64,000 bases of DNA from Oceanospirillum sp048268485 (lineage in GTDB: Bacteria; Pseudomonadota; Gammaproteobacteria; Pseudomonadales; Halomonadaceae), in NCBI GenBank assembly GCA_048268485.1, contig JBLWVL010000014.1, positions 20,460 to 84,459 of the forward strand. The letters run 5' to 3'. A model generated the notes under the pieces. That model was not told the DNA's origin and searched no databases. It saw only the letters and a list, made by a program, of their open reading frames with translations. The first letter of the stretch is position 1. Each line of letters begins with the position of its first letter. The position numbers and the translations under genes are program-made. Of the stretch, positions 17,876 to 25,484 are shown piece by piece.

Positions 17876-17912
17876 AAAAGGCGCGAACCTTTCGATTCGC
17901 GCCCTTTGCTTT
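17876..17912 (+). terminator. Terminator between convergent ung and ygfZ
   Basis: GGCGCGAA (17880-17887) pairs with TTCGCGCC (17896-17903), flanked by AAAA upstream and CTTTGCTTTT downstream, so it could serve both directions. Confidence 0.8.
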
Positions 17913-17954
17913 TGGGGGCTTCACCCATGGGAGGAAAAACAAGAGGAAAGAAGA

Positions 17955-18905
17955 TCAGATCTCCTGTTTTTCCAGTCCGTAAGGCAGCTCGATCAGGGTG
18001 AGTGGCTGATCATCTGCCGTCAGCAGCGGTTCTTCCAGTGTGTTGTCTTTCAATACCGCTAATAGTTCGGTTTTGCCTTCGGCGTTGATAGCGCTCAGTA
18101 GCACTTCACCGGCTTCGGTTTTATCCCCTTCCATCAGACAGATCACTTTATCGCCAACTTTAGCTTCACCATCACTGATTAACCGCTGCAGACGCTTCTT
18201 AACACCGCCACGGTATTGGGCGCGGGCGATAATCTCCTGACCGGTATAGCAGCCTTTCTTAAAGCTGATGGCGCCGGTGGCCTGATAGTTGAGCATCTGA
18301 GGGATAAACTGATCGGTATGGCTCTGCTCCAGCAGAATCTGTGCATTTTCGATCTGGGTCAGATTCCAGGTGGCTTCGGATACCGGTGTCAGTTTGCTGT
18401 CAAAAAGCGCATTCAGAGTCTCAAATCGGCACAGGCCGATACTGCGCTCAGTCATGCCTGGCAGATTGAAAGCATCTACGTCTTCGGCCTTTGCATCAGC
18501 ATGATTAAAACCAACCACGGCGATCTCGTCGGATTTGTCCTCAAAGGTGCAGCGGTACAGGGGCGCAAATTTGCTCAGGTTGGTTTGGGTTGTTTCCAGT
18601 GTTGAGCGTGGTAATAATAGCAGCAAGCCTTCAGGGTGGCGCACCACATAAAAGGTGGCGTAGGGGCGGCCTTTTGGTGAGGTCAGCAGGGAAAGGCGCA
18701 GTTCGCCTTCCTCAAGATCCTCAATCTTCTGACTGGCCTGACCGTGCAGTAGTTTGGCGGCCATATCGCCTTTGATCAGAAGCACTCCCATACTGGCTAG
18801 CGGGCTGAAGATTTTGGTGGTGCCGAGCTGTTTTGCCTGTTCCTGTAAAGTGGTGTCGATCTCGGGTAGTTGCTCGTATCGGTTGATGCTCGGTGTTGAT
18901 TCCAT
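17955..18905 (-). CDS. ygfZ: Folate-binding Fe-S cluster repair/tRNA-modifying protein YgfZ
   Basis: A 316-residue GcvT-fold protein. The hallmark motif KKGCYTGQEIIAR (near residue 225) contains the cysteine essential in YgfZ/IBA57. The family needs folate and supports assembly or repair of certain Fe-S enzymes, including the tRNA thiomethylase MiaB. The C-terminal half forms the GcvT barrel, with KVGDKVICL and LPYGLEKQE at the end. The minus-strand gene has 265 bases to the divergent membrane-protein gene; nothing else was recognised in that gap. Confidence 0.93.
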   Translation of the reverse strand: MESTPSINRYEQLPEIDTTLQEQAKQLGTTKIFSPLASMGVLLIKGDMAAKLLHGQASQKIEDLEEGELRLSLLTSPKGRPYATFYVVRHPEGLLLLLPRSTLETTQTNLSKFAPLYRCTFEDKSDEIAVVGFNHADAKAEDVDAFNLPGMTERSIGLCRFETLNALFDSKLTPVSEATWNLTQIENAQILLEQSHTDQFIPQMLNYQATGAISFKKGCYTGQEIIARAQYRGGVKKRLQRLISDGEAKVGDKVICLMEGDKTEAGEVLLSAINAEGKTELLAVLKDNTLEEPLLTADDQPLTLIELPYGLEKQEI

Positions 18906-19170
18906 AGCGGTTCCATAGGATTGGTGGCGGTTGATCGCGCTGAGAGTTAACCCATTCTCGGTGCAGCGTTGTTCGGGTTATCGCGTCAGCCATCCGGCAG
19001 TAATTGATTTAGTATATTAAGCTGACCTCTGAAATCCGACAGGCTTCAGCTATCATTATTGAACTTTTACTTAATGTTGGTTTTCCAAGAGCTGATTTCA
19101 AGTCCGAATCGCTTTATCTCTCAACACTTTATCCCTTAAATGAACCGCTATAACGCTGACTGAACCTGAT

Positions 19171-19626
19171 ATGAAACCGAACACTGCCTCTACTCACTCA
19201 CTGATGCCCTGGATCACTGCCTTTGCAGTGCTGGCTCTGTTGGTGCAGTGTTTCGGCATGCTGACGGAACCCGCTGCCAGATTGGGGGCTTCCCATGGAG
19301 AGTCCGCAGTGTTTGCGACGGATCCCCATGGCGGACAGGGTTTAATGCTGGCCTCTGGCTTCACCGAATCCTTAGCGGAATCCGACCACTCCGGGCAAGG
19401 TCATGCAGGGTCTGCCAGACTGATGCCGGACACTGCTCCGGTTATGAGCTGCTGTGATGATGAAAGCCAGCCGATAACGCTGGCAGAGATCCAGCTGTTA
19501 TCCCTGATCTTTATTTTTGGGTTATTCACACTCTTAATCATCACGGGTCAGGCTCCTAAGCCCCGGGCGCTGCCGTTATCCTCCCGCATACGTTTACACA
19601 AGCTCCATTGCTGTTGGCTGAACTAG
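19171..19626 (+). CDS. Small membrane protein of the copper cluster, function unknown
   Basis: A 151-residue protein I do not recognise as a named family. It has one hydrophobic helix at about 13-31 (PWITAFAVLALLVQCFGML), a mainly polar region of about 75 residues containing HSGQGH and a CC pair (SCCDDE), and a second membrane helix at about 113-131. The C-terminal tail ends LHKLHCCWLN. Histidines, methionines and paired cysteines suggest metal contact. It is 157 bases upstream of the cytochrome c lipoprotein gene and in the same direction as copZ-copA, which is the only functional hint. Confidence 0.6.
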   Translation: MKPNTASTHSLMPWITAFAVLALLVQCFGMLTEPAARLGASHGESAVFATDPHGGQGLMLASGFTESLAESDHSGQGHAGSARLMPDTAPVMSCCDDESQPITLAEIQLLSLIFIFGLFTLLIITGQAPKPRALPLSSRIRLHKLHCCWLN

Positions 19627-19651
19627 AGTTGTTGGCTGAATCAGATCTCTG

Positions 19652-19691
19652 ATTTTCAGGCGGCTTATCTCTGACGCTGCTGCCTGAAAAT
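19652..19691. repeat. Inverted repeat between the membrane-protein and cytochrome c genes
   Basis: ATTTTCAGGC (19652-19661) and GCCTGAAAAT (19682-19691) are perfect complements, and the pairing extends about three more bases inward. A smaller hairpin (ATGGC/GCCAT) follows at about 19692-19710. No U-tract follows, so it is more likely an operator or mRNA hairpin than a terminator. Confidence 0.7.
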
Positions 19692-19783
19692 GCCTATGGC
19701 GAAAGGCCATAAAGATCAGTCCGATCAATAAGTACATTTCATTAAAAAGTACATTCAACCCGTTTTAACAGCAGGATTATCTT

Positions 19784-20359
19784 GTGTTGTATTTTATTAA
19801 GAGCATTTTCTCATCAGGTTTTTCATCATCCCTGAAGCGGGGCAAGGCTGTTTCCCGTGGTACTAAGATTGCTTCCAGTGGCGCTAAAATTGTTTCTCAT
19901 GGATGTAAAGCGCTTCTGGTGCTGAGTTTAGGTCTGTTAGCGGCCTGCAGCGACGACAGTCAAACCGAGATGAACAATCACAGCGCGATGGCTACAGACA
20001 CCGCTGTAAAAGCAGAGCGTTGGTATACGCAGGAGATGGTGAATCAGGGGAAGCCGCTTTATCAGGAAAACTGTGCCCAGTGTCATGGTGGTTTTGGTCA
20101 GGGCAATCCGGACTGGCGTAAACCGACGGAAGATGGTCGCTATCTGCCGCCGCCGCTGAACGGCACCGGTCATGCCTGGCACCATCCGCTGGATCAGCTG
20201 CGCGGTGTGATCAAGCACGGTCGTGGGCCGGATGTCCCCTCAGATATGCCTGCCTGGGGGCAGAAGCTGTCTGATGAAGAGATCGACAGTGTCATCGCCT
20301 GGTTCCAGTCCCGCTGGCCCGATAAGATCTATCAGGCGTGGAGTCGTCCTAAGCATTAA
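19784..20359 (+). CDS. Cytochrome c lipoprotein of the copper cluster
   Basis: A 191-residue single-haem c-type cytochrome. The N-terminus is long and basic, then a hydrophobic stretch ending in the lipobox LLAAC (cysteine about residue 55). The haem-binding motif CAQCH is near residue 97 and the likely axial methionine is in SDMPAWG. It should be lipid-anchored in the periplasm. The start is GTG, with AGGA upstream, and no in-frame ATG precedes the lipobox. The 50-residue n-region before the lipobox is unusually long for a lipoprotein signal. Position next to copZ-copA suggests electron transfer linked to copper oxidation or handling, but no partner oxidase is present. Confidence 0.85.
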   Translation: MLYFIKSIFSSGFSSSLKRGKAVSRGTKIASSGAKIVSHGCKALLVLSLGLLAACSDDSQTEMNNHSAMATDTAVKAERWYTQEMVNQGKPLYQENCAQCHGGFGQGNPDWRKPTEDGRYLPPPLNGTGHAWHHPLDQLRGVIKHGRGPDVPSDMPAWGQKLSDEEIDSVIAWFQSRWPDKIYQAWSRPKH

Positions 20360-20388
20360 AATCCACGACGAAATTTTTTTGATCACGC

Positions 20389-20420
20389 TTGACCCTGTAG
20401 CCTACTACAGGGTTTAGAAT
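20389..20420 (+). promoter_or_regulatory. MerR-family metal-responsive promoter of copZ-copA
   Basis: A -35 box TTGACC (20389-20394) and -10 box TAGAAT (20415-20420) are separated by an unusually long 20-bp spacer. The spacer contains a 9-4-9 dyad ACCCTGTAG/CTACAGGGT (20392-20413). Over-long spacers straddling a dyad are the mark of MerR-type activators. The arm sequence is closer to ZntR/CadR/PbrR sites than to the CueR consensus. No MerR gene is in the window. Confidence 0.82.
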
Positions 20421-20498
20421 GCAGTTATTGAAGCTTATTATCTGAAACAGTTAATCTGAATCCTTTAAGCGAATTCCTTTAAGAGCTAGGTAGCGAAC

Positions 20499-20705
20499 AT
20501 GAGCAAAGAAGTTGTTATTACACTGGAAGGTCTTTCCTGCAACGGTTGTGTGAACTCAGTAACCACAGCCCTGATGATGGTCGATGGCGTTGAGCAGGCT
20601 GATGTCACCCTGTACGAAGCCCATGTCACCGGCACGATGAAGGTAGAAGACCTGATCGATGCGGTGGAAGAAGCCGGTTTCGATGCGGAAGAAAAGAAAG
20701 CCTGA
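20499..20705 (+). CDS. copZ: CopZ-like copper chaperone (heavy-metal-associated domain)
   Basis: A 68-residue ferredoxin-like HMA domain. The metal motif is LSCNGC (residues 12-17), a variant of GMTCxxC, and EEAGFDAE closes the fold. Such proteins carry Cu(I) to the exporter ATPase. The gene follows the MerR-type promoter by about 80 bases and precedes copA by 161 bases, so it is the first gene of the copper transcript. Confidence 0.88.
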   Translation: MSKEVVITLEGLSCNGCVNSVTTALMMVDGVEQADVTLYEAHVTGTMKVEDLIDAVEEAGFDAEEKKA

Positions 20706-20866
20706 TCTGGCAGGTTCCTCGCACGATTTTTGATGGTATAGATTCCGGACGGGTTCAGTCCCGGGGGAAACTTCTGTGCATCGTCTCTGATCCGGCTTAG
20801 GCCGATCAGTCATTTTTACCGGCTGATATTGGCGCAGGGCGCGGATAGCAGCCAAAGGGAGGTTTT

Positions 20867-23158
20867 ATGTCTGAAGCGGATAAAAACCAGCCATCGCAGG
20901 AATACCGTTTTGCTCTGCGGGGCATGCACTGTGCCAGTTGTGTGCAGCAGGTGCAGAGTGCGCTGGATCAGCTGGAAGGCATTGAGAAAGCCGAGGTGAA
21001 TCTGCCGGATCGTTCTGCCAGTGTGTTGGCATCAGTGGAACCTGCTCAGGTGATCGCTGCTGTGGAAGAGGCCGGTTTTGGTGCCACCTTGCTGGATGAT
21101 GACTACGGCGAAGATGAGCGTCAGGCGGAAGAGCGCACCCATTACCATCTGCAGTTGAAGAAAACCGCTGCTGCGCTGGCGCTGGGTATCCCGCTGATGG
21201 CGATGATGTTCTGGGACGGTATGCCGATGTTGAACAACGCCTCCGGGCAGATCTTCTGGCAGATCACAGGCCTTTTGACACTGGCGGTGATGGTTTATTC
21301 CGGTGGCCACTTCTACCAAGGGGCTTGGTCGGCCTTTAAAAATCACTACGCTAATATGGATACCCTGATCGCACTGGGTACGGGAACCGCCTGGTTGTTC
21401 TCCATGCTGATCTCCTTCTGGCCGGATCTGGTGCCGGAGCAGGCGCGTCATGTCTATTTTGAAGCGGCGGTCTTTATTATCGGTCTGGTGAATCTGGGAC
21501 AGGCGCTGGAAAGCCGTGCCCGGGGACAGGCCTCCCAGGCGATCCGTAAGCTGCTTAATCTGCAGCCGGAAACCGCCCGCCTGATCCGTAAGGAGGATGG
21601 CGAAGAGGTGGATATGCGCATCGAGTCGATTCAGAAGGGGGATATGATTCGGGTGCGTCCCGGTGAGAAGATCCCAGTGGATGGCAAGGTGATGGAGGGG
21701 GAAACCCGGGTGGATGAGTCCATGCTCACCGGTGAGCCGATGCCGGTGAGTAAAAAGAAACGAGATGAAGTCACAGCCGGTACGTTAAACCAGAGTGGCA
21801 CCATCCGTATCCGAACTTTGCGGGTGGGCAGTGATACCGCATTGGCAAAGATTATCGATCAGGTGCGTCAAGCGCAGAATGCCAAACCTGCCCTGGGTCG
21901 TCTGGCGGATAAGATTGCCGCCGTCTTTGTGCCGACGGTACTGATTATCGCGGTGCTGACTGCATTGGCCTGGTTTAACTTCGGCCCGGAACCGGTATCT
22001 GCCTATATGCTGGTCACCACTATGACGGTGTTAGTGATCGCTTGCCCCTGTGCTTTGGGCCTTGCGACGCCAATGTCCATTATGGTGGGCGTGGGTAAAG
22101 CCGCTGAACACGGCATTCTGATTCGCAAAGGCGATGCTTTGCAGCAGGCAGCAGAGGTGGATGTGGTGGTACTGGATAAAACCGGGACAGTTACTCAAGG
22201 GCATCCTGAAGTGACGGATCTGGTGTTGCTTGAAGCGGGTAAAGCACAGGGATTAACCGAGAGTGATCTGCTCAGGTACGCGCTTAGCCTGGAAGTCGCA
22301 TCTGAGCACCCACTGGCTCGGGCAATTGTGAATCGTGCTAAAACCGAAGGCATTGCTGTTCAGGAAGCAAAAGAGATTCAGCCGGTGGCCGGTCAGGGTA
22401 TTCAGGGTCAGTTTGTTGCCGATGATTCCGACGTAAGCCAGCGCTTACTGCTGGGTAACCGTGCTCTGATGCAGGCGTTTAAGCTGGAGTTGAGTGCTGT
22501 GGAAACTCAGATGCAGCCCCTGGCGGAGCAGGGGAAAACACCGGTGTTACTGGGGCTGAATGAGGCGGTGATTGGGATACTAGCGATTGCTGATCCGGTA
22601 AAAACTGATTCCAAAGCCGCCATCGCCCGTCTGAAAAAACAGGGTATAAAAGTGATGATGCTCACCGGTGATAACCGTATTACTGCGCAGGCAGTGGCAA
22701 ATGAAGTGGGCGTTGATCAGGTGATTGCTGAGGTGATGCCGGATCACAAAGCGGATGAGATTCGTAAACTGCAGCAGCAGGGGCTTAAGGTGGCCATGGT
22801 GGGCGATGGTATCAATGATGCTCCGGCACTGGCGCAGGCAGACGTGGGGATGGCGATCGGTACAGGTACGGATATTGCTATCGAAAGTGCAGACCTGACC
22901 CTGATGCGCGGCTCACTGCAGGGCATTGCCGATGCGATGGCGATCTCAAAACTCACTGTCAGTAATATCAAACAGAATCTGCTGGGAGCCTTTGTTTACA
23001 ATAGCATAGGGATTCCACTGGCGGCGGGGGTGCTCTTCCCATTTTTTGGCTGGTTGCTGAATCCGGCCTTTGCCGGAGCTGCCATGGCGATGTCATCGGT
23101 GACCGTGGTGAGCAATGCGAATCGTCTGCGGCTGAAGAAGTTGTCGCCAGACTCATAA
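20867..23158 (+). CDS. copA: Cu(I)-exporting P1B-type ATPase
   Basis: A 763-residue membrane pump exporting Cu(I) from the cytoplasm. One N-terminal HMA domain has MHCASC (residues 20-25), and eight membrane helices are expected. The intramembrane metal site is ACPCALGLATP. The phosphorylation site is DKTGT, the nucleotide-domain HP is in SEHPLARA, and the hinge is GDGINDAPALAQAD. The Cu(I)-specific residues of the last helices are present (YNSIGIP and MAMSSVTVVSNANRLR), separating it from Zn/Cd/Pb pumps. GGGAGG precedes the ATG. It shares the copZ transcript and is followed by a 28-residue membrane peptide. Confidence 0.96.
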   Translation: MSEADKNQPSQEYRFALRGMHCASCVQQVQSALDQLEGIEKAEVNLPDRSASVLASVEPAQVIAAVEEAGFGATLLDDDYGEDERQAEERTHYHLQLKKTAAALALGIPLMAMMFWDGMPMLNNASGQIFWQITGLLTLAVMVYSGGHFYQGAWSAFKNHYANMDTLIALGTGTAWLFSMLISFWPDLVPEQARHVYFEAAVFIIGLVNLGQALESRARGQASQAIRKLLNLQPETARLIRKEDGEEVDMRIESIQKGDMIRVRPGEKIPVDGKVMEGETRVDESMLTGEPMPVSKKKRDEVTAGTLNQSGTIRIRTLRVGSDTALAKIIDQVRQAQNAKPALGRLADKIAAVFVPTVLIIAVLTALAWFNFGPEPVSAYMLVTTMTVLVIACPCALGLATPMSIMVGVGKAAEHGILIRKGDALQQAAEVDVVVLDKTGTVTQGHPEVTDLVLLEAGKAQGLTESDLLRYALSLEVASEHPLARAIVNRAKTEGIAVQEAKEIQPVAGQGIQGQFVADDSDVSQRLLLGNRALMQAFKLELSAVETQMQPLAEQGKTPVLLGLNEAVIGILAIADPVKTDSKAAIARLKKQGIKVMMLTGDNRITAQAVANEVGVDQVIAEVMPDHKADEIRKLQQQGLKVAMVGDGINDAPALAQADVGMAIGTGTDIAIESADLTLMRGSLQGIADAMAISKLTVSNIKQNLLGAFVYNSIGIPLAAGVLFPFFGWLLNPAFAGAAMAMSSVTVVSNANRLRLKKLSPDS

Positions 23159-23195
23159 CCGGCTTGTCAGTTGATACATAACGGAGGAATGAGTG

Positions 23196-23282
23196 ATGAG
23201 TTTACTGGTTAATCTGGCTGGGTTCGCTCTGATCGGGCTGGTGATCTGGTGGTTCTGGTTAAAGCGCCCCAACTCCGGTTAA
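23196..23282 (+). CDS. 28-residue single-helix membrane peptide after copA
   Basis: Starts with ATG preceded by CGGAGGA (strong ribosome site), 37 bases after copA. It is a single hydrophobic helix with a tryptophan-rich end (IWWFWLKRP), then stops. From memory, cupredoxin-domain proteins encoded beside copA in related bacteria begin with a very similar membrane anchor. This peptide looks like such an anchor without its copper-binding cupredoxin domain, either a decayed remnant or a genuine small pump-associated peptide. Confidence 0.65.
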   Translation: MSLLVNLAGFALIGLVIWWFWLKRPNSG

Positions 23283-23310
23283 CAGGGGCAGCAAGGCGTG
23301 ACTTGAGGGT

Positions 23311-23340
23311 AAAAAAAACGGGAGCTATCTGGCTCCCGTG
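23311..23340 (-). terminator. Rho-independent terminator of the sulfide:quinone oxidoreductase gene
   Basis: ACGGGAGC and GGCTCCCGT flank a short loop; on the minus strand a run of eight T residues follows (23311-23318). It lies between the copper transcript and the minus-strand oxidoreductase and could act in both directions. Confidence 0.85.
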
Positions 23341-23415
23341 TCCTATCATCTATGTCAGACTACCAAAGGTGACCTGAATAAACGGACCAGCAGAGTTCTG
23401 TGTGCTTCGAGAGGG

Positions 23416-24687
23416 CTATTTTAAGCGCTCGACACCGATCATTTTGAGGATCTGCTTTTCGTAGAAAGGCTCCGGATTACCGGTTTTCATCTTACGGATG
23501 AAGTACTTTTCAAAGGCGACCTTCGCCAGGTGTACCCACTTTCCTTTTTTGAACCAGCTGACGTTGCGTGGTGGAATCTGTGGAATAGCAACAAAAGCTG
23601 CGCCGGTATCTCCCATATCCGCCAGACAGATAGCGTTCCAGGTGGCATTGGCTTCCGGTTCTTCACCTTTCAGCACTGCATCCAGGTTTTCAGCAATGGC
23701 GGTGACCATGGATTCAATCATATAGCCTGTTTTGGGTACCCCTGTCGGTACGGGTGTCACTTCGGTTGGGGGGATGGCGATGCAGACCCCGGCAGACCAG
23801 ATATTGTCATATTTCGGACTGCGCTGATGATCATCAACGATGACAAAGCCTCGTGGATTGCAAAGATCCGGTACCCTGGCGACACAATCGACCCCCTTGA
23901 ATGCAGGTAACATCATAGAGTGCTTAAACGGCAGTTCGTGCTGTTTGATGACTTCACCGCTGTCGTTGTATTCATCCACATACATCATACCCTCTTCCAC
24001 TTTGGAGACCTTGGCATTGCAGATCCACTTGATGTGGTGCGCGCGCAGGTCAGATTCCAGCATCGATTTGGAATCACCAACACCCCCCAGGCCCAGATGA
24101 CCGATATAGGGCTCACTGGTGACAAAGGTCATAGGTACTTTGTCGCGGATTTTACGGTTTTGCAGTTCTTTATTCAGAATAAAGGCGTATTCGTAAGCTG
24201 GGCCAAAACAGCTGGCGCCAGCCATGGCACCTACGACAACAGGGCCGGGGTCTTCGCAGAGCTGTTCAAAGTTTTTGTAGGAGTCCAGTGCATGAGGCAA
24301 AGAGCAAACTGATTGGGTGTGGCCACCGTTAGGGCCTGAGCCTTCGACCTCATCAAAAGCGAGTTTTGGGCCGGTCATAATCAGCAGGTGATCGTAGCTA
24401 ACAGTTTCGCTGTTCGCCAAGGTGAGGCTGTTGTCTTCAGGGCGGATGGTGTCCACCGCCTGAGGGATAAAGTTGATATTGTGTTTCTGCAGGTGAGGGG
24501 CGATTTTGAAGCTGATCTCTTCGGAATCCCGCCAACCAACGGCGACCCAGGGGTTGGATGGGACAAACTGGAAGTAGTCCCTTTCGTTGATCACGGTAAT
24601 GTCGTGAGATTTACCCAGTTTGTGACGTAATTCGTACGCCGCTGCCATGCCGCCGGTTCCGGCGCCGAGAATAACGATATGAGCCAT
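23416..24687 (-). CDS. sqr: Sulfide:quinone oxidoreductase, type I-like
   Basis: A 423-residue membrane-associated FAD enzyme that oxidises sulfide to zero-valent sulfur and passes electrons to quinone. It aligns closely from memory with the Acidithiobacillus ferrooxidans enzyme: VILGAGTGGMAAAYE (FAD), DYFQFVPSNPWVAVGW, GAMAGASCFGPAYEYA with the first redox cysteine, TSEPYIGHLGLGGVGDSK, and the C-terminal WVHLAKVAFEKYFIRKMK amphipathic membrane helix. The cysteine in SAGVCIAIPPTE sits near where the second active-site cysteine is expected; the A. ferrooxidans sequence as I recall it reads differently there. GGAGG precedes the ATG. In a heterotroph this usually detoxifies sulfide. Confidence 0.92.
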   Translation of the reverse strand: MAHIVILGAGTGGMAAAYELRHKLGKSHDITVINERDYFQFVPSNPWVAVGWRDSEEISFKIAPHLQKHNINFIPQAVDTIRPEDNSLTLANSETVSYDHLLIMTGPKLAFDEVEGSGPNGGHTQSVCSLPHALDSYKNFEQLCEDPGPVVVGAMAGASCFGPAYEYAFILNKELQNRKIRDKVPMTFVTSEPYIGHLGLGGVGDSKSMLESDLRAHHIKWICNAKVSKVEEGMMYVDEYNDSGEVIKQHELPFKHSMMLPAFKGVDCVARVPDLCNPRGFVIVDDHQRSPKYDNIWSAGVCIAIPPTEVTPVPTGVPKTGYMIESMVTAIAENLDAVLKGEEPEANATWNAICLADMGDTGAAFVAIPQIPPRNVSWFKKGKWVHLAKVAFEKYFIRKMKTGNPEPFYEKQILKMIGVERLK

Positions 24688-24749
24688 CGCAGGCCTCCTT
24701 TGAGATGAAAGGCATTGTTTGTTGTTTTCTTATAAGCCTGCGATCTATC

Positions 24750-24777
24750 TTAGTAAGTTTTTTGTATATTAGTAAAG
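24750..24777. repeat. Direct repeat in the sqr promoter region
   Basis: TTAGTAAG (24750-24757) and TTAGTAAAG (24769-24777) lie 19 bases apart, about two helical turns, between the sqr start and the msrA stop. This is a possible operator pair; no regulator was recognised. Confidence 0.4.
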
Positions 24778-24783
24778 TTAAAA

Positions 24784-25422
24784 TTAGTGTTTTTTGAACT
24801 GGTCGCCCCAGACTTCCTTCAACCGATTATCACGGCCACAGCTGCTACGGTAGAAGGTATAACGGATTGGATTCTTGATGTAGTAGTCCTGATGATAGTC
24901 TTCAGCCGGGTAGAAAGTACTCGCAGATTTAATCTCGGTCTGGATTTTTTGATTAAAATTTTGTTGGTGCTTCGACTTACTTATTTCTGCCAGGCGACTC
25001 TGCTCATCATCGAGAGGATAGATGCCGGACCGGTACTGTGAGCCGGTATCGCAGAACTGGCGATTGATAGCGAAGGGGTCGATATTGACCCAGAATACAT
25101 CCAGTAGTGTCTGATAGCTGACTATTTCCGGATCGTAGACTACTTCAACAGCTTCAGTATGACCGGTTCTGCCAGCGGAAACTTCGCGGTATGTCGGGGC
25201 TTTCTTGTGACCGTCGGTGTAGCCTGATGTTGTACTGATAACACCGTCAAGTTCATCAAAAGGTGGTTCCATACACCAAAAACAGCCGCCGGCAAAAATT
25301 GCACGAGCTTCTTTAGCCTGACTCACTGGGCTGATTAATAAGGCTGCAGAGATAAAAAACAAAGCGATAACTTTTCCGGATGCCGAGTAAAGACACTGAG
25401 CCATGGGTGACGACGTATTCAT
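24784..25422 (-). CDS. msrA: Secreted peptide-methionine (S)-S-oxide reductase
   Basis: A 212-residue enzyme that reduces methionine S-sulfoxide. The active-site motif GGCFWCMEPPF follows a Sec signal peptide (hydrophobic IALFFISAALLISP, cleavage after SQA), so it should act in the periplasm rather than the cytoplasm. Further family blocks are SGYTDG, GRTGHTEAVEV, FWVNIDPF and DYHQDYY; resolving cysteines are near the C-terminus (SSCGRD). Of two close ATGs I chose the one at 25422, which has AAGGAG seven bases upstream. No msrB domain is fused or adjacent. Confidence 0.93.
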   Translation of the reverse strand: MNTSSPMAQCLYSASGKVIALFFISAALLISPVSQAKEARAIFAGGCFWCMEPPFDELDGVISTTSGYTDGHKKAPTYREVSAGRTGHTEAVEVVYDPEIVSYQTLLDVFWVNIDPFAINRQFCDTGSQYRSGIYPLDDEQSRLAEISKSKHQQNFNQKIQTEIKSASTFYPAEDYHQDYYIKNPIRYTFYRSSCGRDNRLKEVWGDQFKKH

Positions 25423-25484
25423 AGGCATTCTCCTTAAGTTGATAATCAGAAATACGCAGTAGCCTGGTTTATGGATTCAGATTT

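Noticed and set aside
20396..20411. LexA (SOS) box reading of the dyad: CTGT-N8-ACAG
   Set aside because: The bases do fit, but the centre is not AT-rich, and the dyad lies inside a 20-bp promoter spacer in front of copZ-copA, the MerR arrangement.
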